A stretch of 64,000 nucleotides of DNA, from assembly GCF_900116145.1 (NCBI RefSeq), contig NZ_FPAB01000004.1, forward strand, positions 687,958 through 751,957, given 5' to 3'. The translations under genes and the position numbers were made by a program. Positions 10,998 to 19,224 of this stretch are shown here, in pieces. Origin of the DNA: Streptomyces harbinensis (GTDB taxonomy: Bacteria; Actinomycetota; Actinomycetes; Streptomycetales; Streptomycetaceae). The notes under the pieces are model-generated. The model was not told the DNA's origin. It saw only the letters and a list, made by a program, of their open reading frames with translations, and did not search any database. Within the stretch, counting starts at the first letter, position 1, and each line of letters begins with the position of its first letter.

Positions 10998-11609
10998 TCA
11001 GTCGGGGAGGACCAGTTCGAGATCGGCGCGCCGGGCGATGCCCTGCTCGGGCAGCGCCGACAGCAAATCGGCGACCCGGCCCTGCCCCGGCACCTCGGCC
11101 GCCGGATCGACATCGTGCCACGGCACCAGGACGAAGGCCCGCTCGTGCGCCCGCGGATGCGGCAGGGTGAGCTCCGGATCGTCCGAGACGACACCCTGGT
11201 AGGACACGATGTCCACATCGATGGTGCGCGGGCCCCAGCGCTCGTCCCGTACCCGCTCGAACGCCTCCTCGATGGCATGCGCGCGCTCCAGCAAGGAGGC
11301 CGGGGGAAGGGTGGTCTTCACCACGACCACCGCGTTGAAGTACGTGGACTGGGTGCCGGGCGCGACGCCCCACGGCTCGGTCTCGTACACCGGGGACACG
11401 GACTTCACCCGCAGGCCCGGGGTGTCCTCCAGCGCGTCGATGGCGCCCTGGAGGGTTTCGAGACGGTTGCCGAGGTTGCTGCCGAGGGACAGCACGGCGT
11501 GTTTGGGGTTGTGAAGGGTCGAGTCGGCGGCGTCGACCTGCTGCACCACGGAGGCGGGCACCGGCTGGACGGTCGGATCGGGAGTGGACGCGGCATTGCT
11601 GGGGGTCAT
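10998..11609 (-). CDS. folK: 2-amino-4-hydroxy-6-hydroxymethyldihydropteridine diphosphokinase
   Basis: This 203-aa enzyme transfers pyrophosphate from ATP to 6-hydroxymethyl-dihydropterin, the step before dihydropteroate synthase. Visible signatures are LSLGSNLGNR near residue 40, VYETEPWGV, and the RWGPRTIDVDI catalytic stretch with the HPK Mg-binding Asp pair, followed by LTLPHPRAHERAFVL. About 38 Pro/Ser/Ala-rich residues precede the domain, an extension common in Streptomyces. The ATG at 11609 overlaps the folB stop by 4 bp (ATGA), so the two are translationally coupled. Confidence 0.96.
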   Translation of the reverse strand: MTPSNAASTPDPTVQPVPASVVQQVDAADSTLHNPKHAVLSLGSNLGNRLETLQGAIDALEDTPGLRVKSVSPVYETEPWGVAPGTQSTYFNAVVVVKTTLPPASLLERAHAIEEAFERVRDERWGPRTIDVDIVSYQGVVSDDPELTLPHPRAHERAFVLVPWHDVDPAAEVPGQGRVADLLSALPEQGIARRADLELVLPD

Positions 11610-11965
11610 GCTCGGCTCCGCTTGATGGTGATGGTCACGTCGTCGAAGGGAACGGTGATCGGCGCCTGCGGCTTGTGCAGGGTCACCTCTGCCTCGTGCA
11701 CGGCGGTGAACGCCAGGCAACGGTCGGCGATCCGCTGGGCGAGCGTCTCCAGCAGATCGACGGGTTCGCCGCCGACGACGGCGAGGACTTCCTGGGCCAC
11801 CACCCCGTAGTCCACGGTCTTCGTCAGATCGTCGGTCGCGGCGGCGGGCCGGGTGTCCAGGCTCAGGGTGAGATCCACCGTGAACCACTGGCCGCCCTCC
11901 CGCTCGTGCGGGAGCACGCCGTGGAACCCCCTGGCCCGCAGCCCGCGCAGCGTGATGCGATCCAT
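11606..11965 (-). CDS. folB: Dihydroneopterin aldolase
   Basis: This 119-aa enzyme cleaves 7,8-dihydroneopterin to 6-hydroxymethyl-dihydropterin and glycolaldehyde. The start MDRITLRGLRARGFHGVLPHERE shows the FolB signature (GxHGxxxxE), and VDLLETLAQRIADRCL and VTLHKPQAPI match the rest of the fold. The length is typical. The ATG at 11965 begins the conserved sequence; an upstream in-frame ATG at 12019 has no homology. It leads the folB-folK-DUF3180 operon and diverges from folP across a 257-bp gap. Confidence 0.96.
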   Translation of the reverse strand: MDRITLRGLRARGFHGVLPHEREGGQWFTVDLTLSLDTRPAAATDDLTKTVDYGVVAQEVLAVVGGEPVDLLETLAQRIADRCLAFTAVHEAEVTLHKPQAPITVPFDDVTITIKRSRA

Positions 11966-12210
11966 GGCCTGCTCCCTTCTCGCTGGTCTCTCGCCGGGAC
12001 GGCCCCTTGCCGCCGGCACATTCGAATCTACCTGCGGCCGGTGACAGGCCCCGCCAGCGGCGGCTACCCGCCCGCCGCACCGGCTAAGCTCCGGCGCCCC
12101 ACCCCATCACGGCCCGCCCGGCGGCGCCCGGGCGGGGTCGGTACGGGCCGGACGCCGGGCGTACACCCCCGCGTCGACACCGGGGCGGATGCCGAAACCT
12201 CCCCGGTGTC

Positions 12211-12216
12211 TAGGGT
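12211..12216 (+). promoter_or_regulatory. -10 element giving a leaderless folP transcript
   Basis: TAGGGT lies 6 nt before the ATG at 12223, the spacing expected if transcription starts at the A of that ATG. No purine-rich ribosome-binding site lies upstream of the ATG at a normal distance. This supports 12223 over the internal ATG at 12232 as the true start. The -35 region is not clear. Confidence 0.5.
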
Positions 12217-12222
12217 GGGGGT

Positions 12223-13113
12223 ATGGGTGAGATGCAGGGTCAGGTGGCCGGGCTGCCGGCGTGGGGCCGGTGTGCGGTCATGGGCGTCGTCAATGTCACG
12301 CCCGACTCCTTCTCCGACGGCGGGCAGTGGTTCGACCCGGAGGCCGCCGTCAAGCACGGCCTCGACCTGGTGGCCGCCGGAGCCGACCTGATCGACGTCG
12401 GCGGCGAGTCCACCCGCCCCGGCGCCACCCGGGTGGACGAGGCCGAGGAACTGCGCCGGGTGCTGCCCGTGGTCCGCGCGCTCGCCGCCGAGGGCGTCAT
12501 CGTCAGCGTCGACACCATGCGCGCCTCCGTGGCCGAACAGTCCGTCGCCGCCGGGGCCCGCCTCGTCAACGACGTCAGCGGCGGACGCGCCGACGCCCGC
12601 ATGGTGCCGGTGGTCGCCGAGGCGCGGGTGCCGTTCGTGGTCATGCACTGGCGCGGCCAGAGCATCGACATGAACGACCGCGCCCTCTACACGGACGTCG
12701 TCGGCGAGGTCGTCGCCGAACTGCGCGAGTCCATCGAGCGCGCCGTCGCCGGCGGCATCGACCCGGCCCGTATCATCGCCGATCCCGGCCTCGGCTTCGC
12801 CAAGGACGCGGGGCACGACCTGGCGCTGGTGGCCGGCCTCGACCGGCTGCGCCGCGCGGTGGGGCGGCCCCTGCTGGTGGCGGCCTCCCGCAAGCGGTTC
12901 CTCGGCCGGGTCTTGGCGGGCGGCGCCGGCACCCCGCCGCCCGCCGCCGAGCGGGACCACGCGACCGCCGCCATCTCGGCGCTCGCGGCCCGTGTGGGGG
13001 CATGGGCGGTGCGGGTACACGAGGTACGAGCCAGCGCGGACGCGGTCCGGGTGGCCCAGGCCGTCGAAGACGCGGCGCCGACGCGAGCGGAAGGGGATAC
13101 GGCCCATACATGA
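12223..13113 (+). CDS. folP: Dihydropteroate synthase
   Basis: This 296-aa TIM-barrel enzyme condenses p-aminobenzoate with hydroxymethyl-dihydropterin pyrophosphate and is the sulfonamide target. Both family signatures are seen: MGVVNVTPDSFSDGG near residue 23 and DLIDVGGESTRPGA near residue 60. Other conserved points are NDVSGG, the VMHWRG loop, IIADPGLGFAKD and the SRKRFLG substrate-binding segment. The stop codon overlaps the next gene's ATG (ATGA). It diverges from folB-folK, so the two halves of the pathway share one regulatory region. Confidence 0.97.
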   Translation: MGEMQGQVAGLPAWGRCAVMGVVNVTPDSFSDGGQWFDPEAAVKHGLDLVAAGADLIDVGGESTRPGATRVDEAEELRRVLPVVRALAAEGVIVSVDTMRASVAEQSVAAGARLVNDVSGGRADARMVPVVAEARVPFVVMHWRGQSIDMNDRALYTDVVGEVVAELRESIERAVAGGIDPARIIADPGLGFAKDAGHDLALVAGLDRLRRAVGRPLLVAASRKRFLGRVLAGGAGTPPPAAERDHATAAISALAARVGAWAVRVHEVRASADAVRVAQAVEDAAPTRAEGDTAHT

Positions 13114-13604
13114 GTGGTACCCGGACGGACATCGAAGCGGTGGAAGCCGCCAACACCGCGCTGTACGACGCGCTGGAGCAGGGCGATCTCGACGCCATGG
13201 CGGACCGCTGGATCGACACCGAGGACATCAGCGTGATCCATCCGGGCTGGCCGGTGATCTCCGGCCGGGGCGAGGTGCTGCGCTCCTACGCGCTGATCAT
13301 GGCGAACACCGAGTACATCCAGTTCTTCCTCACCGACGTCGAGGTCTCCGTACTGGGTGACACCGCCCTGGTGACCTGCACCGAGAACATCCTCAGCGGA
13401 GGCCCCGCCGAGGAGGACGGCAGCGCCGGGCCGCTGGTCGGCGGCCTGGTGGTGGCCACCAACCTCTTCCGCCGCACCGAGGGCGGTGACGGCGAGTGGA
13501 AGCTGTGGTCGCACCACGGCTCGCCGGTGCTCATCGAGGAGAGCGACGAGGAGAGCGAGGAAGGGCCGCCGGAGGACGGGGACGGCATCGGCAGCATGGG
13601 CTAG
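13110..13604 (+). CDS. NTF2-like/SnoaL-like protein coupled to folP
   Basis: This 164-aa protein has an NTF2-like cone fold signature: an N-terminal helix (VEAANTALYDALEQGDLDAMADRW), a conserved WPVISGRGEVLRSYALIM segment, then a beta-sheet with TALVTCTENIL and WKLWSHHGSPV. Similar Streptomyces proteins are annotated as nuclear transport factor 2 family. Its start overlaps the folP stop (ATGA), so it should be made with FolP in fixed ratio. The C-terminal 25 residues are acidic (Glu/Asp/Ser-rich). A direct role in folate metabolism is inferred from coupling only. Confidence 0.85.
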   Translation: MSGTRTDIEAVEAANTALYDALEQGDLDAMADRWIDTEDISVIHPGWPVISGRGEVLRSYALIMANTEYIQFFLTDVEVSVLGDTALVTCTENILSGGPAEEDGSAGPLVGGLVVATNLFRRTEGGDGEWKLWSHHGSPVLIEESDEESEEGPPEDGDGIGSMG

Positions 13605-13680
13605 GCGGGCCCCCGGGACGTACCGTCCGCACGGGCTGGGACGGGACCCCCGGACGTACCGTCCGCCCGGCCCCGCCCGG

Positions 13681-15084
13681 TCAGGCCGTCCCGCCCGTCA
13701 GCCAGCGCTCCGGCGCCGCGTTGCGCCGCCCCAGGCGGGAGCGGTCCGCCTGCTCGGCGACCTCCCGCGCCGCCTCGGCCGCGTCCCGCAGCCGGGCGGT
13801 GGCGGTGCCGTTCGCGCCGTGGTCCACATGGATGTCCGCCAGGCCGAGCCGCTGCTCCCACGGCCCCTGCGTCATCCGCACGCTCTGCACCTTCGCGTGC
13901 GGCACCAGCGTGTACCGCCGGCTCAGCCGCCCCGCGCGAGCCACGAACACGGCGTCGGTCACCCCGTGCCCGTACCCGTGCCGCCACACCGGGACCGCCC
14001 ACCGCGAGCGGCGCGGCACCGGGGTGATGGAGGCCATCGTCTTGTCGATGTCCACCTCCGGCAGAATCCTGCCGATCAGCTCCGCCGCCAGCGCCCGACC
14101 GGCCACCGGCACCAGCAGCCCGCTCTCGTTCCCCTCGCCGGCCACCTCCAGCTCCACCCGCACCCAGCCCGGCCGCCGCCACAGCAGCGGCTCGACGATC
14201 CGCACCGACTGCACCCGGCCGGGCGGCACCGTGGCGTGTTCGCGCTGGAGCAGCCCGTGATCCAGCCGCAGCCCGTCCGGCGACTCGCTCACCGTCCAGC
14301 CGTACTGGGTCAGGAACCGGCCCACCGTGCCGCTCCACACCCCGGCCAGCATCGGCACGGCCACCGTGAGCGCCAGGAACGGGCCCGCCACCATCAGCAG
14401 CACCGCCGGCAGCGCGATCCCGGCCACCAGCAGCAGCGCCCAGCCGCCGCTGAGGGCCTCCAGGGCGATGGCCTTCACCAGCGTCGGGGTCTCCACCGCC
14501 GCCAGCCGGCGGCTCGGGGCCTCGCCGGCGGTGGGCGCGGCCAGCGGGTCGATCCCGGCGGCGCGGGCCAGGAGCTCGGCGCGCAGCGCGGTGGCCTCCG
14601 CCTCGCCGAGGAAGGCCAGCTCGTCGGCGTCGCCCGAGCCGACCACGTCCATCTTGAGCTTGGCGACGCCGACCGCGCGGGCCAGCAGCGGGCGGGTCAC
14701 GTCGATGGACTGGATGCGGTCCAGCCGCAGATGCGCGGTGCGGCGGAACAGCAGCCCGGTACGGATCCGCAGCTCGGTGTCGGTGACCAGGTAGCGGGTG
14801 ACGCGCCAGGACAGGAAGCCGTACCCGGCGCCGCAGAGCATGAGGACGACCAGCAGCAGCCCGAGCCAGCCCAGGCCCAGGGACTGGGTCCACGAGCGCA
14901 GGTTCTCGGCGTTGTTGAGGGCGACGGCGAACAGCCCGGCCAGCGGCGCCCAGGCCCGCCGCCACGGGGTGACGGGGTGCAGTCTGCGCCCGTCCCGCTC
15001 CAGGGACGGCTCGGACGGCGCGGTCTCCGCCTGCGGCATGGCCTCGTCCGGTGCGCCGGTCATGGTGCCCCCGTCCCTGTTCAC
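13681..15084 (-). CDS. PH-domain (bPH2, YdbT-like) membrane protein
   Basis: This 467-aa protein has two N-terminal TM helices (about 46-85) and then bacterial PH domains of the DUF304/bPH2 type: YLVTDTELRIRTGLLFRRTAHLRLDRIQSIDV is the classic first strand-loop pattern, and similar units recur near residues 240-290 and 370-430 (SRRYTLVPHAKVQSVRMTQGPWEQRLGLADIHVDH). More TM helices separate the repeats. The GTG start at 15084 overlaps the stop of the upstream PH gene (GTGA), so this start is supported by coupling. YdbS/YdbT pairs of this kind are common in Gram-positives; their function is not settled. Confidence 0.9.
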   Translation of the reverse strand: MNRDGGTMTGAPDEAMPQAETAPSEPSLERDGRRLHPVTPWRRAWAPLAGLFAVALNNAENLRSWTQSLGLGWLGLLLVVLMLCGAGYGFLSWRVTRYLVTDTELRIRTGLLFRRTAHLRLDRIQSIDVTRPLLARAVGVAKLKMDVVGSGDADELAFLGEAEATALRAELLARAAGIDPLAAPTAGEAPSRRLAAVETPTLVKAIALEALSGGWALLLVAGIALPAVLLMVAGPFLALTVAVPMLAGVWSGTVGRFLTQYGWTVSESPDGLRLDHGLLQREHATVPPGRVQSVRIVEPLLWRRPGWVRVELEVAGEGNESGLLVPVAGRALAAELIGRILPEVDIDKTMASITPVPRRSRWAVPVWRHGYGHGVTDAVFVARAGRLSRRYTLVPHAKVQSVRMTQGPWEQRLGLADIHVDHGANGTATARLRDAAEAAREVAEQADRSRLGRRNAAPERWLTGGTA

Positions 15085-15560
15085 AGGCCCGCCGACCGGG
15101 CCTCGCCGAGCGCGGTCAGCCGGTCCCGCAGCCGCTCCGCCTCGGCCGGCTCAAGACCGGGGATGGTGGCGTCACTGGCCGCGGCGGCCGTGTGCAGCTG
15201 CACCCTGGCCAGGTCGAACTTGCGGTCCAGCGGCCCCGAGGTGACCTCCACCAGCTGCATCCGGCCGTACGGCACCACCGTCAGCTGCCGCCACAGCACC
15301 CCGCGGCTGATCAGCAGGTCGTCGTCGCGTTCCTGGTAGCGCCAGGACCGCCAGTTGCGCCCCAGCGCCCGCCACCCCCACGCGCCCAGCACCAGCGGCG
15401 CCAGCGCGGGCAGCGACCACACCGGCGCGCCCAGCAGCGCCGGTACGACGGCGGCGGCCAGCACCACCGGGCCGAGCCACAGCGCCAGCACCAGCCGGCG
15501 CATGGTCAGCAGCCCCGGGCGTACTCCGCGCCAGGTGCCTTCTTCCTGTGCCTCGTCCAT
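15081..15560 (-). CDS. PH-domain (bPH2, YdbS-like) membrane protein
   Basis: This 159-aa protein has two TM helices (about 23-65) and one bPH2 domain: YQERDDDLLISRGVLWRQLTVVPYGRMQLVEVTSGPLDRKFDLARVQLHTAAA. It is the small partner of the YdbT-like protein encoded next and is translationally coupled to it. The ATG at 15560 is preferred to nearby non-ATG options. It starts about 70 bp from the right end of the TnpB element, so the insertion may have displaced this operon's upstream sequence. Confidence 0.9.
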   Translation of the reverse strand: MDEAQEEGTWRGVRPGLLTMRRLVLALWLGPVVLAAAVVPALLGAPVWSLPALAPLVLGAWGWRALGRNWRSWRYQERDDDLLISRGVLWRQLTVVPYGRMQLVEVTSGPLDRKFDLARVQLHTAAAASDATIPGLEPAEAERLRDRLTALGEARSAGL

Positions 15561-15611
15561 GCTCAAAAGCTTAGAACGCCCTCACGCATCGTGGTGGGCC
15601 GTCCGGAAGAG

Positions 15612-15720
15612 CTGTCAGACTGTCGCCTTGACGCTCTCCTCCCTGAAGGGGGGAGATTCTTACGGCTCGCGCCGTGAGACTTCCTGCTTCGTTGCCGACT
15701 GCCCGCCCGGAGAACTCCGT
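15612..15720 (-). ncRNA. Predicted guide RNA (omega RNA / reRNA) of the TnpB element
   Basis: In IS605-family elements the guide RNA comes from the tnpB 3' end and the element's right end, and its guide is the flanking DNA. Here the minus strand after the tnpB stop reads AATCTCCCCCC, loop TTCA, GGGAGGAG, then AGCGTCAA, a hairpin plus end of the expected kind (15628-15660). The predicted guide would be GGCGACAGTCTGACAG (bases 15627 down to 15612). The 5' end of the RNA within tnpB cannot be set from sequence. Confidence 0.45.
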
Positions 15721-16859
15721 TGAGGTCTTACACCGGCTCCACAGGCCGACACCGCCCGCCCGGCGGCCAGAAGGTTCTTCGCCGCGTTCACGTCCCGGTC
15801 GTGGGATGTGTCGCAGCTCTCGCACGTCCATGTCCGGATGTGCAGCGGCATCCTCCGGGCGAGGGTGCCGCAGTGGGAGCACAGTCTGGAGGAGGGGAAG
15901 AAGCGGTCGACCGTGATCACTTCCCTCCCGTACCACTGTGCTTTGTACTCCAGCAGGGCACGGAACTCGCTCCAGCTCGCATCCGAGATCGCCCGGGCGA
16001 GGCTCCGGTTCTTGACCATATTGCGTACGGACAGGTCCTCGATCACGATCGTTTGGTTTTCACGAACGAGTCGAGTGGTCAGCTTGTGCAGGTGGTCCCG
16101 CCTGCGGTCGGCGATCCTCGCGTGGATCTTCGCGACCCGTCGCCGTGCCTCGCGCCGGTTGGCACCGTCCCCCTTGGCCTTCTTCGCCAAGCGCCGCTGG
16201 GCCAGCGCAAGGCGGGCACGGTCCTTCCGCTCGTGCCGGGGATTGGCGATCTTCTCCCCGGTGGAGAGTGTCAGCAGGTGATTCAGGCCGACATCCACAC
16301 CCACAGCGGCTTCCTTCGGGGGGAGCGGTTTCACGGACGCGTCCTCGCACAGCAGCGACACGAACCAGCGACCCGCCGCGTCCTGCGAAACGGTCACCGT
16401 GGATGGCGCGGCACCCTGGGGAAGCGGACGCGACCACACAACGTCCAGGGGCTCGCGCATTTTGGCCAGCGTCAGCTGACCATCACGGAAGCGGAAACCG
16501 CTGGTGGTGTACTCGGCGGACTGCCGGGACTTCTTCTTCGACTTGAAGCGCGGGTACTTCGCCCGCTTGCCGAAGAAGTTGGTGAACGCACCCTGCAAGT
16601 GCCGAAGGCACTGCTGAAGCGGCACGGAGGATACCTCGTTGAGGAACGCCAACTCCTCCGTCTTCTTCCACACGGTCAGCATCGCCGACGTCTGGTTGTA
16701 GTTCATCCGCACCTGCCGCGTCCACGCTTCGGTACGGGCAGCGAGCGCCATGTTGTAGACCTTGCGGACGCAACCGAACGTGCGGGACAGCTCCGCTGCC
16801 TGCCCGTCCGTGGGATAGAAGCGGTACTTGAACGCCCGCTTCACCTGCGCCGTTGCCAT
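15660..16859 (-). CDS. tnpB: TnpB, RNA-guided endonuclease of an IS605-type element
   Basis: This 399-aa protein has all TnpB parts: an N-terminal helical DNA/RNA-binding domain (KRAFKYRFYPTDGQ), a split RuvC nuclease with acidic residues D189 (GVDVGLNH), E274 (IEDLSVRN) and D354 (HDRDVNAAKN), and a zinc ribbon between the last two (C327, C330, C346, C349). No catalytic residue is missing, so it may be active. TnpB proteins cut DNA beside a target-adjacent motif under guide-RNA direction and help keep the transposon. ATG at 16859 is used; a GTG at 16865 would add two residues. No tnpA lies near, so movement would need a transposase in trans. Confidence 0.92.
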   Translation of the reverse strand: MATAQVKRAFKYRFYPTDGQAAELSRTFGCVRKVYNMALAARTEAWTRQVRMNYNQTSAMLTVWKKTEELAFLNEVSSVPLQQCLRHLQGAFTNFFGKRAKYPRFKSKKKSRQSAEYTTSGFRFRDGQLTLAKMREPLDVVWSRPLPQGAAPSTVTVSQDAAGRWFVSLLCEDASVKPLPPKEAAVGVDVGLNHLLTLSTGEKIANPRHERKDRARLALAQRRLAKKAKGDGANRREARRRVAKIHARIADRRRDHLHKLTTRLVRENQTIVIEDLSVRNMVKNRSLARAISDASWSEFRALLEYKAQWYGREVITVDRFFPSSRLCSHCGTLARRMPLHIRTWTCESCDTSHDRDVNAAKNLLAAGRAVSACGAGVRPQRSSPGGQSATKQEVSRREP

Positions 16860-16918
16860 TCTCACAAACTAGCGCCAGAGAATATGAAGACCCAACCTGC
16901 TCGTCAGGGCGCAGACTT

Positions 16919-16941
16919 CCGCTCTGAAGGGCGGGGCATCC
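16919..16941. repeat. Degenerate hairpin resembling the TnpB element's right end
   Basis: The plus-strand stretch CCGCTCTGAAGGGCGG (from 16919) has the same plan and orientation as the hairpin at the element's right end, CTCCTCCCTGAAGGGGGGAG. Two such hairpins in direct orientation, one on each side of tnpB, are not expected for a simple IS605 element. It ends just before the nuoD ribosome-binding site GGAGGAG. It may be an old right-end remnant or part of the left-end hairpin. Confidence 0.45.
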
Positions 16942-16954
16942 ACGGAGGAGCCGG

Positions 16955-18097
16955 ATGACGGAGACGACGGTCGGGATCGGCGGCGCCGCCGAGTCCACCG
17001 ACATGGTGCTCAACATCGGGCCGCAGCACCCCTCCACCCACGGCGTGCTCCGGCTGCGGCTGGTGCTCGACGGGGAACGGATCTCGGTGGCCGAGCCCGT
17101 GGTCGGGTACATGCACCGGGGCGCGGAGAAGCTGTTCGAGGCGCGCGACTACCGGCAGATCATCGTGCTGGCCAACCGGCACGACTGGCTGTCCGCGTTC
17201 TCCAACGAGCTGGGCGTGGTGCTGGCCGTCGAACGCATGCTGGGGATGGAGGTCCCCGAGCGCGCGGTGTGGCTGCGCACGCTGCTCGCCGAGCTGAACC
17301 GGGTGCTCAACCACCTGATGTTCCTCGGCTCCTATCCGCTGGAGCTGGGCGGCATCACCCCGATGTTCTACGCCTTCACCGAGCGCGAAAGCCTCCAGCA
17401 CGTCATGGAGGAGGCGTCCGGCGGGCGGATGCACTACATGTTCAACCGGGTCGGCGGCCTCAAGGAGGACCTGCCGGCCGGCTGGACCGGCCGCGCCCGG
17501 CAGGCCGTCGCGGCGGTGCGCACCGGCATGGACCGGCTGGACGGGCTGATCCTCGGCAACGAGATCTTCCGCGCCCGCACCCGGGGCATCGGCGTGCTGT
17601 CCCCGCAGGCCGTGCACGCGTACGGGGTGTCCGGGCCGATCGCCCGGGCCAGCGGCGTCGACTTCGATCTGCGCCGCGACGAGCCCTACCTCGCGTACGG
17701 GGAGCTGGCGGACGTGCTGCGGGTGAGCACCCGCACCGCCGGGGACAGCCTGGCCAGGTTCGAGGTGCTGCTGGAGCAGACGAAGAACTCCCTCGATCTC
17801 GCCGACGCCTGCCTGGACCGGCTCGCCGAGCTGCCGCCCGGGCCGGTCAACCAGCGCCTCCCCAAGGTGCTCAAGGCGCCCGAGGGCGCCACCTACGCCT
17901 GGACCGAGAACCCGCTGGGCCTCAACGGCTACTACCTGGTCTCGCGCGGCGAGCGCACCCCGTACCGGCTGAAGCTGCGCTCCGCGTCGTTCAACAACAT
18001 CCAGGCGCTCGGCCACCTACTGCCCGGCACCCTGGTCGCCGACATGGTGGCGATCCTGGGCTCGTTCTTCTTCGTCGTCGGCGACATCGACAAGTAG
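16955..18097 (+). CDS. nuoD: Stand-alone NADH-quinone oxidoreductase subunit D (NuoD2-like)
   Basis: This 380-aa protein is a NuoD/49-kDa subunit of complex I, which forms part of the quinone pocket. The conserved [12 protein letters not shown] loop (His25, His29) and MHRGAEK segment (Arg55) are present, as is the C-terminal [18 protein letters not shown]. No other nuo gene is near, so this is the solitary second NuoD known in Streptomyces, not part of the 14-gene operon. The ATG at 16955 has a GGAGGAG site just upstream. Its 3' end overlaps the convergent methyltransferase gene by 81 bp. Its role (alternative subunit or regulator of complex I) is unknown. Confidence 0.93.
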   Translation: MTETTVGIGGAAESTDMVLNIGPQHPSTHGVLRLRLVLDGERISVAEPVVGYMHRGAEKLFEARDYRQIIVLANRHDWLSAFSNELGVVLAVERMLGMEVPERAVWLRTLLAELNRVLNHLMFLGSYPLELGGITPMFYAFTERESLQHVMEEASGGRMHYMFNRVGGLKEDLPAGWTGRARQAVAAVRTGMDRLDGLILGNEIFRARTRGIGVLSPQAVHAYGVSGPIARASGVDFDLRRDEPYLAYGELADVLRVSTRTAGDSLARFEVLLEQTKNSLDLADACLDRLAELPPGPVNQRLPKVLKAPEGATYAWTENPLGLNGYYLVSRGERTPYRLKLRSASFNNIQALGHLLPGTLVADMVAILGSFFFVVGDIDK

Positions 18098-19114
18098 CCG
18101 GGCCGCCGCCGCCCCGCCGGGCCCGGCCGCCGCCGACACCAGCCAGCCGAAGCCGCCGAGCCCGGCCGGATCGGTCAGCTCGGCGGCCTGGCCCGCCGCG
18201 GCCAGCGCGCGCAGATACCCGGCCGGGTCGGCCGTGGCGAGCGCGAGCGGCGGCCGGGTGCCGCGGACACCCAGCCGGTGCAGGGCCGCGCGCTGCGTCA
18301 GCCGCCAGGAGGGTCCGGAGGTCGCGGCGGCGCACGCGTCCAGCGCCACATGGGCCGTCAGATCGCAGGAGCCGTCCGGCACCGGGGCCACCGCGCGGCC
18401 GTCCCGGTAGCCGGTCAGGGTGCCCAGCCGCGGGCGGGCCGCCGCCGTGTGCGCGTAGTCGGCCGCCACCGCGAGGCCGTCGGCGAGCGTCGCCACGGCC
18501 GCCGCCCACGCGCTCTCGCGCGGCCGGCCGAGCTCCGCCCGCCGCCCCGGCTCGGGCGGCAGCGGCCACCAGCGCGCCAGCCACGCGGCGTCCGCGCCGC
18601 CGACCGGCGCGCCCAGCCGCTCCCGGCCGTCCGCCGTCACCAGGACGTACCGGGGCACCCCGGCCGGGTCCACCTCGGCGATCTCCAGCGGCACGTTGTC
18701 CAGCCACTCGTTGGCGAAGAGCAGCCCGCGCACTCCGCGCGGCGGCTCCGCGCACCAGAGGATCCGCGGGTCGAGACCGGTCGGCCGCGCGGCCCGTTCC
18801 ACCGCGTACGGCGTCAGCCGGGCCGCCACCGGTTCCGGCAGCGCGGCCAGCACCCCGGTCAGCAACTCCCCCCGGCCCGCGCCCAGGTCCACCAGCGCCA
18901 GCCGCTCCGGCCGCCCCAGCACCGCGTCCACCCGCTCCAGCAGCCGGGCCACCGCGCCCGCGAACAGCGGCGAGGCGTGCACCGAGGTACGGAAGTGGGC
19001 GGCGGGCGCCTGCCGCAGATAGAACCCGCCCGGCCCGTACAGCGCCCGCTCCGCCGCCGCCCGCCAGCCCGTCGCACCGCCGCTCGTCCCGCTCACCGGG
19101 CCCACGGTACTCAC
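18017..19114 (-). CDS. NDUFAF7/MidA-type SAM-dependent methyltransferase
   Basis: This 365-aa protein belongs to the SAM-dependent methyltransferase family that includes NDUFAF7/MidA. It shows the start of that family ([34 protein letters not shown]), the SAM-binding loop [11 protein letters not shown] near residue 95, and the [10 protein letters not shown] motif. In mitochondria NDUFAF7 dimethylates an arginine of the NuoD homologue NDUFS2. Here it is convergent with, and overlaps, a nuoD gene. The overlap means the last about 27 codons of each protein are read from the same DNA. The C-terminal tail ([20 protein letters not shown]) is a product of that overlap and may be dispensable. Confidence 0.88.
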   Translation of the reverse strand: MSTVGPVSGTSGGATGWRAAAERALYGPGGFYLRQAPAAHFRTSVHASPLFAGAVARLLERVDAVLGRPERLALVDLGAGRGELLTGVLAALPEPVAARLTPYAVERAARPTGLDPRILWCAEPPRGVRGLLFANEWLDNVPLEIAEVDPAGVPRYVLVTADGRERLGAPVGGADAAWLARWWPLPPEPGRRAELGRPRESAWAAAVATLADGLAVAADYAHTAAARPRLGTLTGYRDGRAVAPVPDGSCDLTAHVALDACAAATSGPSWRLTQRAALHRLGVRGTRPPLALATADPAGYLRALAAAGQAAELTDPAGLGGFGWLVSAAAGPGGAAAARLLVDVADDEEERAQDRHHVGDQGAGQ

Positions 19115-19224
19115 CCGGCCGCCGGGTCCGGGTGGCCGTGTCCACCTTGAGGAGTAGCCGCCGGCCGCGCGGATCGGCCCTCCGGCTGACTCCCGGGCCG
19201 CACCCGCTCCCTACGCTGGGTGAC

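Larger units (their letters stand above)
15628..16946 (-). mobile_element. IS200/IS605-type element carrying only tnpB
   Basis: The element holds one gene, tnpB, on the minus strand and no tnpA transposase, so it is a non-autonomous or TnpB-only form. Its lower-coordinate (right) end is put at 15628 after a stable hairpin and the terminal TCAA on the minus strand. The left end is not resolved; a hairpin resembling the right end lies at 16919-16941, just before nuoD. Base composition inside is visibly less GC-rich than the flanks, in keeping with transfer. Boundaries are estimates. Confidence 0.6.

Noticed and set aside
16955..18097. nuoD as part of a complex I operon
   Set aside because: No other nuo gene is near; it is a solitary gene flanked by an IS element and a methyltransferase.
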